Source: Actinomycetes bacterium (GTDB lineage Bacteria > Actinomycetota > Actinomycetes > Mycobacteriales > Micromonosporaceae). Taken from it: a stretch of DNA of 12,851 bases. The notes under the pieces were generated by a model. It had not been told where the DNA came from. It made no database searches and saw only the letters and a list, made by a program, of their open reading frames with translations. Of this stretch, positions 1 to 6,295 are shown piece by piece. Both the position numbers and the translations under genes were made by a program. The stretch's first letter is position 1; each line of letters begins with the position of its first letter. The stretch is taken from assembly GCA_021793335.1 (NCBI GenBank), contig JAJYSW010000080.1, positions 1 through 12,851 of the forward strand. Direction: 5' to 3'.

Positions 1-32
1 ACGGGGTCCGGCCGGTTCCGGCCGGACCCCGT
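1..32. terminator. Perfect inverted repeat at window edge, probable terminator
   Basis: Two perfect 15-bp arms (1-15 and 18-32) flank a 2-nt centre, which would fold into a very stable GC-rich hairpin. It lies 17 nt beyond the last stop codon (49-51) of the decayed minus-strand fragment, where a terminator for that gene would be. No T-run follows on either side within the window, which is common for actinomycete terminators. It could also end transcription coming from the left on the plus strand. Confidence 0.6.
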
Positions 33-48
33 CCGCCTCATGGGCCCG

Positions 49-515
49 TCACCGCCGGCCGATCTGCCGGAATTCGATGACGGTCACCGAACAGGGCTCG
101 AAGCCGCAGGTGAACTCGTCCCCAGGCGTTCGACGCGCTCGCTCACCGGGTAGACCACCGGCTCCGCGCCGAGGACGTTGCCGCAGCCAGGGCCACAGGC
201 GCTCGGGGTGACCATGCCGTGCCGCCGGGCCTTCCCGCTTCGAGTTCGATGTCGGCCGTCACCGTCCGGTCCTGCGCGTTCGCGACCTTCAACGTGGCGG
301 CACCGGTTCCTCGTCGTATGTGACGACCTGGTACAGCGGCTCGATCCGTTCCTCGTCCACGACGCTGAACACCCGCCGCCGTCCACGAAACCGGTGATCG
401 TGCGGCCTGCGGCCTCGATGCGCAGGCCATAGGCCCGGCCGGTCTCGATCACGGTGTCGTGGTCGACCCGGGTCGACCGGTCATCGCCGCTGGACTTCTC
501 CACCGCCGAACTCAT
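49..515 (-). pseudogene. Decayed C-terminal fragment resembling GH51 alpha-L-arabinofuranosidase
   Basis: Coding-like sequence runs through this stretch but changes frame four times on the minus strand. Segments in order are: DTVIETGRAYGLRIEAAGR and TITGFVDG (515 to about 375), then FSVVDEERIEPLYQVVTYDE (to about 295), then LKVANAQDRTVTADIELE (to about 225), then GNVLGAEPVVYPVSERVE (to about 122), then DEFTCGFEPCSVTVIEFRQI ending at TGA 49-51. Together they read like the end of a GH51 arabinofuranosidase: a LamG-like strand pair, a 'LKVVN..' beta-sandwich and the closing 'F..YSVTVLRL' strand. The catalytic domain is absent, and an in-frame stop lies just upstream of the ATG at 515, so this is a 5'-truncated remnant. 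Each frame change corresponds to one missing base. The family call comes from pattern memory and is moderately sure; the broken state is seen directly. Confidence 0.55.
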
Positions 516-574
516 ATTACCGCTCGCTCAATCAAGGCCCGGGCCTCCGGGACACCAGTCCCACACGTTCCTCA

Positions 575-580
575 TACAAT
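575..580 (+). promoter_or_regulatory. Probable -10 box (TACAAT) of a leaderless promoter
   Basis: TACAAT fits the actinobacterial TAnnnT -10 pattern. Transcription would begin about 6-8 nt downstream, exactly at the tandem GTG codons 584-589 that open the ADP-ribosylglycohydrolase. No Shine-Dalgarno sequence fits between this box and the start, and no good -35 hexamer was seen. Both points favour a leaderless mRNA. Confidence 0.45.
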
Positions 581-583
581 CCG

Positions 584-1588
584 GTGGTGACTCCTCGCCT
601 CTCACCGAACGACCGGATTCTCGGCTGTCTCATCGGCGGCGCGGTCGGCGACGCCCTGGGCTACCAGGTCGAATTCGACTCCTGGTCGCGGATTCGACGC
701 GAATGGGGCCCCGCGGGGGTCACCGAACTGCGCCGCAACCGGGTCTCCGACGACACGCAGATGACGCTGTTCACCGCCGAAGGGCTCCTGGAGGCCGCCG
801 AAGGAGCGGAGGCCGCCTCGGTCCGCCGCGCCTACCTGCGCTGGTACGACACACAGACCAAGCCCATGCCGCCGGCGAGGTCCCGCGGCCTGGCCGCCGA
901 GCCGTGGCTCTACACGCGACGGGCACCGGGCAACGCGTGCCTGTCCGGACTGGCGGACGGCGGCGGCCCCGGCGTCAACCCCGATTCCAAAGGCTGCGGG
1001 ACGGTCATGCGCTCGGCCCCATTCGGCCTCCTCGCCCCCTCCCCCGCCGAGGCCTACGAACTGGCCCGCGAGTGCTCGGCGATCACCCACGGCCACCCCA
1101 CCGCGGGAGCGGCGGCCGGCGCGTTCGCAATGATGACGGCCCACCTGCTCGACGGCGAGACCGTCCAGAAAGCCGTCTCGCACACCATGCTGCACCTGCG
1201 CCGGACCCTCGACCGTTCCGAGACCGCCGACGCACTCCAGCGCGCCTTCGAGCTGGCCGGGAACGTGCCGCCCGCCCCGAACTCATGCGCTCCGCTCGGC
1301 GAAGGATGGGTCGCCGAAGAGGCCCTCGCGATCGCCGTCTACTGCCTCCTGGGGACCGCCTCGGCCGATTCCACGGCGCACCGGCTCGCCGAGGAGGCGC
1401 GCACGGCGCTGATCGCGTCCGTCAGCCACGGCGGCGACTCGGACTCGACCGGGGCGATTCTGGGGAACCTGCTCGGCGCCGCCTACGGGCATGCCGCACT
1501 CCCCGCCGAGTGGTCCGCCCGCGTCGAAGGCCGCGATACCATGACGGCCCTGGCAGCGCGGATCAGCGCGGCCAGGGCTGGCCGCTGA
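584..1588 (+). CDS. ADP-ribosylglycohydrolase (DraG/ARH family)
   Basis: The 334-aa protein matches the ADP-ribosylglycohydrolase family, whose members use two Mg2+/Mn2+ ions to remove ADP-ribose from proteins or from small ADP-ribosyl compounds. The N-terminal GCLIGGAVGDALGYQVEF (residues 14-31), the metal-binding SDDTQM (55-60), the GCGTVMRSAPFGL segment in the middle and the second metal site GGDSDSTGAI (283-292) are all present in the usual order, so the enzyme should be active. Its length is normal for the family. The start is one of two tandem GTG codons (584 or 587), directly behind a TACAAT box, so translation is probably leaderless. No signal peptide or membrane segment is visible, so it should be cytoplasmic. 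It stands alone on the plus strand between a decayed gene and the convergent malic enzyme. No ADP-ribosyltransferase partner is seen, and the substrate cannot be told from the sequence. Confidence 0.93.
   Translation: MVTPRLSPNDRILGCLIGGAVGDALGYQVEFDSWSRIRREWGPAGVTELRRNRVSDDTQMTLFTAEGLLEAAEGAEAASVRRAYLRWYDTQTKPMPPARSRGLAAEPWLYTRRAPGNACLSGLADGGGPGVNPDSKGCGTVMRSAPFGLLAPSPAEAYELARECSAITHGHPTAGAAAGAFAMMTAHLLDGETVQKAVSHTMLHLRRTLDRSETADALQRAFELAGNVPPAPNSCAPLGEGWVAEEALAIAVYCLLGTASADSTAHRLAEEARTALIASVSHGGDSDSTGAILGNLLGAAYGHAALPAEWSARVEGRDTMTALAARISAARAGR
1568..1585 (+). terminator. Hairpin at the 3' end of the ADP-ribosylglycohydrolase gene
   Basis: GCGGCCA (1568-1574) and TGGCCGC (1579-1585) form a perfect 7-bp stem with a GGGC loop that ends on the stop codon. 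Being inside the last codons, it may reflect coding constraint rather than termination, and there is no T-run. Confidence 0.25.
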
Positions 1589-1804
1589 CCCGGCTTCGAG
1601 CACGCCGGGGCACGGATTCGCCCCGGACTCGCCATCACGGCGAGGCATCACGGCGAGCTTCGGAGTGCCCTCCTCCGCCGAAGCACCGTTCCCTGTCCGT
1701 GTATCCGGCGTTGAGTGCACTCCCCAGCTCTCACAAAGCCGTCCCGTGCCGCGCTTCGGACGCCGATGTGCAGGAACGCGTTCGGCGCGGAGGCCGACAT
1801 CGTT

Positions 1805-1842
1805 CCCGGTCAGGGACGGACGGTCTACCGCCCCTGACCGGG
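1805..1842. repeat. Perfect 11-bp inverted repeat with inner stem
   Basis: CCCGGTCAGGG (1805-1815) and CCCTGACCGGG (1832-1842) are exact complements 16 nt apart. The spacer contains CGGT/ACCG (1821-1824 and 1827-1830), which can extend the hairpin. It could be a terminator for the plus-strand hydrolase gene (217 nt past its stop) or a protein-binding dyad. The distance from the stop makes the terminator reading less sure. Confidence 0.45.
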
Positions 1843-1922
1843 TGACGCATGCGAGGGCGACATCGCCTTCACCGGCGTCGACGGCGATCACCGGCGCTCG
1901 ATGCACCGGTCGCCGCCGAGCC

Positions 1923-1979
1923 CGAGCGGGCCCGCTCGTGGCGGGACGGAGCCGCTCCGTGCCCGCCGCATCGGCGGGC
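1923..1979 (-). terminator. Hairpin cluster downstream of malic enzyme, probable bidirectional terminator
   Basis: Three structures lie 21-77 nt past the malic enzyme stop. The first is a perfect 8-bp hairpin (1961-1968 with 1972-1979, CAT loop). The second is a 12-bp stem with one bulged G (1940-1951 with 1955-1967), which shares bases with the first so that only one of the two can form. The third is a 16-bp palindrome CGAGCGGGCCCGCTCG (1923-1938). Position between convergent genes fits termination from both sides. No T-run is present. Confidence 0.6.
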
Positions 1980-1999
1980 ACGGAGGGCACGCCGCCGGC

Positions 2000-3136
2000 T
2001 CAGGCGGCGGCCTTGACCGCTGCGGCGACGGCCGGGGCGACCCTTTCGTCGAGCGCGGAGGGCACGATGCGGTCGGCGGCCAGGTCGTCGCCGACGCAAT
2101 CGGCGATCGCCTGCGCGGCGGCGAGTTTCATGTCCTCGGTGATCGCCTTCGCGCCGGCGTCGAGCGCGCCGCGGAAGATCCCGGGGAAGGCCAGCACGTT
2201 ATTGATCTGGTTGGGGAAGTCGCTGCGGCCGGTGGCCACGATCGCGGCGTGTTCGGCCGCGAGCGCCGGGTCCACTTCGGGACGGGGGTTGGCCAGCGCG
2301 AACACGATCGCATCGTCGGCCATCCGGGCAAGCGCGGGCTCGGGCACGAGACCGCCGGAGACGCCGATGAGGACATCGGCCCCGTCGAGGGCCTCGGTCA
2401 GGCCGCCGGTGCGCCCGAACCGGTTGGTGGTCTTGGCGAGCCTTTCCTTGACGGGGCTCAGCCGTTCCCTGCCGGGGTGGATGATCCCGGTCGAGTCGCA
2501 GACGATCACGTCCTCGACGCCGGCGAAGCGGAGGATATCGGTGATCGCCACGCCCGCGGCGCCCGCGCCGACGACGGCGACGGTGACGTCGTCGGGCCCG
2601 CGGCCTTGGAGCCGCAGGGCGTTGCGCAGCGCCGCGAGGACGACGACGGCGGTGCCGTGTTGGTCGTCGTGGAAGACGGGGATGTCGAGAGCGTCCTTGA
2701 GCCGTGATTCGACCGCGAAGCAGCGGGGCGCGGCGATGTCTTCGAGGTTGATGCCGCCGAATGAGGGGGCGATGGCGGTCACGGCCGCCACGATCTCGTC
2801 GGGATCGGTGGTGTCGAGGCAGATCGGGACGGCGTCCACGTCTGCGAACTGTCGGAACAGGGCCGCCTTGCCCTCCATGACCGGTAGGGAAGCGGCCGGT
2901 CCGATATCGCCGAGGCCGAGCACGGCGGTGCCGTCGGTGACGACGGCGACCAGATTGGACCGCCAGGTGTAGTCGCGGGAGAGCGCCTCGTCGGCGGCGA
3001 TGGCCTCGCAGACTCGGGCGACGCCGGGCGTGTAGGCGATGGACAGGTCGTCGCTGCTGTCCAGTGGAACGGTGGCGGTGGTGCGCAGCTTTCCGCCGCG
3101 GTGGGCGAGGAAGATCGGGTCCTGCATGTCGATCAT
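2000..3136 (-). CDS. Malic enzyme, short form (malate dehydrogenase, oxaloacetate-decarboxylating)
   Basis: The 378-aa protein is a short-form malic enzyme, which oxidatively decarboxylates L-malate to pyruvate and CO2 while reducing NAD(P)+, linking the TCA cycle to pyruvate. Family signatures are in order: HRGGKL (12-17), the catalytic tyrosine in YTPGVA (35-40), VVTDGTAVLGLGDIG (65-79), the lysine in MEGKAALF (87-94), NLEDI (130-134), HDDQHGTA (156-163) and the Rossmann loop GAGAAG (190-195). An aspartate at the end of the second Rossmann strand (D214, VCDSTG) hints at NAD+ rather than NADP+, which is inference. It lacks the N-terminal ACT-like extension of some actinobacterial relatives and the phosphotransacetylase-like tail of MaeB. 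The ATG at 3134-3136 has GAGG 11 nt upstream; an alternative start is Met4. It is 109 bp downstream of the SWIM gene on the same strand and probably has its own promoter. Confidence 0.95.
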   Translation of the reverse strand: MIDMQDPIFLAHRGGKLRTTATVPLDSSDDLSIAYTPGVARVCEAIAADEALSRDYTWRSNLVAVVTDGTAVLGLGDIGPAASLPVMEGKAALFRQFADVDAVPICLDTTDPDEIVAAVTAIAPSFGGINLEDIAAPRCFAVESRLKDALDIPVFHDDQHGTAVVVLAALRNALRLQGRGPDDVTVAVVGAGAAGVAITDILRFAGVEDVIVCDSTGIIHPGRERLSPVKERLAKTTNRFGRTGGLTEALDGADVLIGVSGGLVPEPALARMADDAIVFALANPRPEVDPALAAEHAAIVATGRSDFPNQINNVLAFPGIFRGALDAGAKAITEDMKLAAAQAIADCVGDDLAADRIVPSALDERVAPAVAAAVKAAA

Positions 3137-3194
3137 GTTGTTTCAAGCCTCATTGCTTCGATGATGATCGCCGACTGGCGAACCCGGGACGGTG

Positions 3195-3210
3195 TCGAAC
3201 CGGCGTTCGC
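3195..3210. promoter_or_regulatory. LexA-like dyad (CGAAC-N4-GTTCG) upstream of malic enzyme
   Basis: TCGAACCGGCGTTCGC contains the perfect dyad CGAAC-N4-GTTCG and differs at one outer base from the Gram-positive/mycobacterial SOS box TCGAAC-N4-GTTCGA. It lies in the only intergenic gap between the SWIM gene and the malic enzyme, centred about 65 nt before the malic enzyme start, where an operator would act. No clear -35/-10 pair was recognised beside it, so function is unproven. Confidence 0.35.
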
Positions 3211-3245
3211 GTGGCTGGAGATGCTGGGTGTCGCCCAGAGACGGG

Positions 3246-5174
3246 TCAGTGTAGCTCGGCGGTGACGAGCGTCCGGATCGCGGCTTCGGTCCAGGCCGCG
3301 GTTCGCGCGGCATCGTCGTCTGCACTCAACGCTTTGGACAGTTGCACGAAAGTGCTTGCGGCGCTTCGGAATCCGACAGCATGCAGTGTAGCGGCGGTGG
3401 TTTCGACGCGCCGCCGGGAGGGCTCGCGGGCCTGCCGAAGTCCGCGGTGGGCGAGGTCGGCGCAGACGTCGAGTGCGTCCTCGACGGCCTCGGCGAGCGG
3501 GTCGCGTTCGGCGGCGTGGACGGCGTCGAGGGCGGCCGAATCGTCACCTGGGGCGAGGTCGGGGACGATCATGCCCTCGCCGGTGAGGAGGGCGGTCGGT
3601 TCGACGACGAGTTCGCCGCGGTGGCGGCGCAATGTTCCTGCGATGGCCCGCGTCCCCTGACGCAGCGCGGCTTCGATCGCGCCGAGCGCGCCGGGCGCGG
3701 CGGCGCGGTGGGCGGCCCGCAGTCGTGCGCTGCCGCCGTCGGGGGCGGTGAGCACGGCCTCGAAAGTCTGCGCGGCCGGATCGTACCCGGCCGTCGCTAT
3801 CCGGTCGACGGCGATGACGCGGACGAGTTCGGCGGCGACTCGTGGGCGGATCATGCTCGGGGGCATCGCGTCCAGTCGTTCGCGGGCGGCGTCGAGGTCG
3901 GTGATGTGCAGACTCGGGGGCAGTTCGCTCCACGACCGGCCCAAAGGCAGCACTTGGGTCTTGGCCAGACGGCCCGCGCCGAGCCTGAGGGAGCGGGCGG
4001 CGGTGCGGGCGGCGGCCTCGGAGACGACCTGGCCCGCGGCGAGCGCGCCGATCCGGCACCCGGCGAGGCGGCGCTCGGCCACCTCGTGACCGGTGAGGGT
4101 CCGTTCCGCGGGGATCTCCCAGTCGCGCGCGACGGTAAGCACCATGCCGGTCTCGGGATCGGCGAGGAAGAGTTCGGCGGTCCGGCGTTCGCCGTCGGTA
4201 CCGATTCGGCAGCCCAGGCCGATGAGCCGCACCAGTTTCAGCGGGGTCTGGGCGGCCTCGTCGCCGCCGAGTATCTGTGAGTTCGGCGTGCCCGAGGGCG
4301 TCCGGGCGGCGCGGGCGCGGGCGGGCAGTTCGGCCAGGAGGGCGGCGAAGCGCTGCGGGTCGTAGGACGCCGAGCGGTCGTGGTAGCGCCGGACCTGGTC
4401 GATGAGGTCGCGTACGGTGTCGGCGGGCCAGTGCATGCGGCGTTTCGTGAGCGCGTCGGCTTCGCGGGCGAGAGCGGCGGTCAGGACGCCGTCGGCGCTC
4501 TCGACGCCGCCGAGGAGGACGCGGTCGGCCAGGGCCGTGGCTTCGGCGAGCGTCTCGCCTCCCGCGCCGCCGCCGACGCTGATCAAGGTCGTCGCGGTGT
4601 TCTCGGCCGCGCGGAAGGCCCAGACGGCCTGGACGATTGCGGCGTCGCGGGCCGGGCCGGCGGCATCGGAGTGGACGTAGCCGAGCCTGCCGGGGACGAG
4701 GAACGAGACGGTGCAGGAGGGCAGTTCGGCGACGGCCGGCCGGTCGGGCCCGGGCCAGGTGAGCCGTGCGGTGTAACCGGCGCGGCGGGCCTTCTCGGCG
4801 GCGGCGAGGGCGTGGCTGCCGAATGCTTCGCGCAGCTCCTCGTCGGTGACCTCAGCGGGCGTGGGGATCGCCTCGGGTTCGGCGGTGTCCTCGTTTTCGC
4901 GGTGCCGCTGCTGGTAGGCGAGGACGACGCCGACGCGGTGGCGGCATTTCGTGGCGGCCGAGCACGAGCAGACGGCGGCCTCCAGGCCGCCTTCGGCGGG
5001 GAGGGCGGTCTCGGTGCCGTCGGGGAAGACGGCGTGGACCGCGCCGTCGGCGGCGACGTCGAGTTCGGGGACGGTCCCGGCGTCGAGATCTTTGGCGGCG
5101 CGTTTGACCAGGCCCCGGTTGGTCAGGGCGGCGAGACTGTCGTGGGTGAGGGCGAGCAGATCGTCTCTGATCAC
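3246..5174 (-). CDS. SWIM zinc-finger protein (YehQ-like), last gene of the MoxR-VWA operon
   Basis: The 642-aa protein carries a SWIM zinc finger near its N-terminus: C69-x-C71-x5-C77-x-H79, in VCSCSAATKCRHRVGVVLAY. SWIM fingers bind nucleic acid or protein. The opening residues LAALTNRGLVKRAAKDL (15-31) are typical of the region before SWIM in this family. The remaining roughly 550 residues show no catalytic motif, signal peptide or membrane segment that I recognise; they are rich in Ala, Arg and Leu and look mostly helical. Translation starts at GTG (5172-5174), overlapping the VWA stop as GTGA, so it is coupled to the VWA gene. By position and domain it matches E. coli YehQ. The role in the complex is unknown; a sensor or client-binding part is a reasonable inference. 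Confidence 0.85.
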   Translation of the reverse strand: MIRDDLLALTHDSLAALTNRGLVKRAAKDLDAGTVPELDVAADGAVHAVFPDGTETALPAEGGLEAAVCSCSAATKCRHRVGVVLAYQQRHRENEDTAEPEAIPTPAEVTDEELREAFGSHALAAAEKARRAGYTARLTWPGPDRPAVAELPSCTVSFLVPGRLGYVHSDAAGPARDAAIVQAVWAFRAAENTATTLISVGGGAGGETLAEATALADRVLLGGVESADGVLTAALAREADALTKRRMHWPADTVRDLIDQVRRYHDRSASYDPQRFAALLAELPARARAARTPSGTPNSQILGGDEAAQTPLKLVRLIGLGCRIGTDGERRTAELFLADPETGMVLTVARDWEIPAERTLTGHEVAERRLAGCRIGALAAGQVVSEAAARTAARSLRLGAGRLAKTQVLPLGRSWSELPPSLHITDLDAARERLDAMPPSMIRPRVAAELVRVIAVDRIATAGYDPAAQTFEAVLTAPDGGSARLRAAHRAAAPGALGAIEAALRQGTRAIAGTLRRHRGELVVEPTALLTGEGMIVPDLAPGDDSAALDAVHAAERDPLAEAVEDALDVCADLAHRGLRQAREPSRRRVETTAATLHAVGFRSAASTFVQLSKALSADDDAARTAAWTEAAIRTLVTAELH

Positions 5175-6295
5175 GTTCCGAGCCTTTCGGCGACGAATTC
5201 GGCCAGGTGCGCCGGTGTCATGGCGCCGATGTGGGCGCCGGCGGAGGCCAGGCGTCCGGCGAGCGCCCGGTCATAGGACGGGTTGGCGTCCTCATCCAAT
5301 GAGGCCAGTCCGAGGAATTCGGTGCCCTGATCGCATAGCTGCCCGACGGTGTGGATCAGGCGTGTCTCGCTGCCGCCCTCGCGGAAGTCGGTGATGAGCG
5401 CGATAACGGTGCGCCTCGGGTTCTCGATGAGACCGGCCGCGTAGTCGACCGCTCCGGCGATGTCGGTGCCACCGCCGAGTTGGACCTTCATGAGCAGTTC
5501 GACCGGGTCGTCGACCTCGCCGGTGAGGTCGACGACGTCGGAGTCGAAGGCGATCAGGTGCGTCTTGAGGCCCGGGAGGGCGTGGAGGCACGAGGCGGTG
5601 ACCGCGGAGTGGACGACCGATCCGGCCATCGAACCGGACTGGTCGACCACGAGGATCATCTGCCACTGTTCGAGCCTGCGGGCGGTGCGCGAATGAAAGT
5701 GGGGCCGTTCGATCGCGATACGGCCCGCTTCGGGGTCGTAGTGTTTGAGGTTGGCCGCGATGGTGCGGCGCAAGTCGAAGTCGCGGGCACGGCGGTGGTG
5801 GCCGGGGCGGCGGGCGCGGCTGCCGGTGAAGACGGTGCGGACCTCGGCCGAGAGCTGCTCCGTGAGTTTTCGCACCACTTCGGCGATGAGGCGGCGCGCG
5901 GCGGCCAGGACCCGCGGGTTCATCAGGTGTTTGGTGCGCAGCACGGCTTTGAGCAGCGCGGCGTTCGGTTCGACGCGTTCGAGGACGTCGGGGTCGGTGA
6001 CGATGTCGTCGATCTCGTAGCGCTCGATGGCGTCCTGTTCGAGCCGCTCGACGGTCTCTTTGGGGAAGAGCCGGTGAATCCGGTCCAGCCAGTCCACTGT
6101 GGTGATAATAGCGTCCGCGTTGCCCGTCCCGCGCAGGCCACCGCGGCGGATCTCGCGTCTGCCGTGGTCGCCGTCGCGGTCGTAGAGCCAGTCGAGGGCG
6201 GCGTCGCGGGCCATGCCCTCCTCCGACAGGCCCCCGGTGTGCCGCTCGGCGGCGGGCCCGAGGATCATCCGCCATCGTTCCAGGTCGGCGCTCAT
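5171..6295 (-). CDS. VWA-domain protein with intact MIDAS (YehP-like)
   Basis: The 374-aa protein has a helical N-terminal half (about 1-210) and a C-terminal von Willebrand factor A domain (about 212-374). The metal-ion-dependent adhesion site is complete: DQSGS (D218, S220, S222), T277 in GGGTDI and D303 in LITDF. It should therefore bind Mg2+ and engage an acidic ligand. VWA proteins beside MoxR ATPases are known partners that deliver or remodel clients. The ATG at 6293-6295 overlaps the DUF5682 stop as ATGA and has a strong GGAGGAG site 5 nt upstream. The stop overlaps the SWIM start as GTGA. No signal peptide or membrane segment is seen, so it is probably cytoplasmic. Order and size match E. 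coli YehP. Confidence 0.92.
   Translation of the reverse strand: MSADLERWRMILGPAAERHTGGLSEEGMARDAALDWLYDRDGDHGRREIRRGGLRGTGNADAIITTVDWLDRIHRLFPKETVERLEQDAIERYEIDDIVTDPDVLERVEPNAALLKAVLRTKHLMNPRVLAAARRLIAEVVRKLTEQLSAEVRTVFTGSRARRPGHHRRARDFDLRRTIAANLKHYDPEAGRIAIERPHFHSRTARRLEQWQMILVVDQSGSMAGSVVHSAVTASCLHALPGLKTHLIAFDSDVVDLTGEVDDPVELLMKVQLGGGTDIAGAVDYAAGLIENPRRTVIALITDFREGGSETRLIHTVGQLCDQGTEFLGLASLDEDANPSYDRALAGRLASAGAHIGAMTPAHLAEFVAERLGT

Larger units (their letters stand above)
1589..1999. other. Non-coding stretch between convergent genes, rich in inverted repeats
   Basis: No convincing gene is seen in these 410 bases; open frames here have no recognisable motif and look like GC-driven artefacts. 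It holds a near-tandem 12-bp direct repeat (CATCACGGCGAG at 1633-1644 and 1646-1657), a widely spaced perfect 11-bp inverted repeat (1805-1842) and a cluster of hairpins next to the malic enzyme stop (1923-1979). Confidence 0.6.

Noticed and set aside
1633..1657. Near-tandem CATCACGGCGAG repeat as a CRISPR-like or regulatory array
   Set aside because: Only two copies 1 nt apart with no spacers; a simple local duplication is enough to explain it.
1283..1990. Minus-strand open frame across the gap between the hydrolase and the malic enzyme
   Set aside because: No recognisable motif, it overlaps the end of a well-supported gene, and it is interrupted by hairpin structures. It looks like GC-driven open sequence.
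3143..3325. 60-residue minus-strand ORF between SWIM and malic enzyme
   Set aside because: It overlaps the SWIM gene end in another frame, is Pro/Arg/Ser-rich and has no motif or ribosome site.
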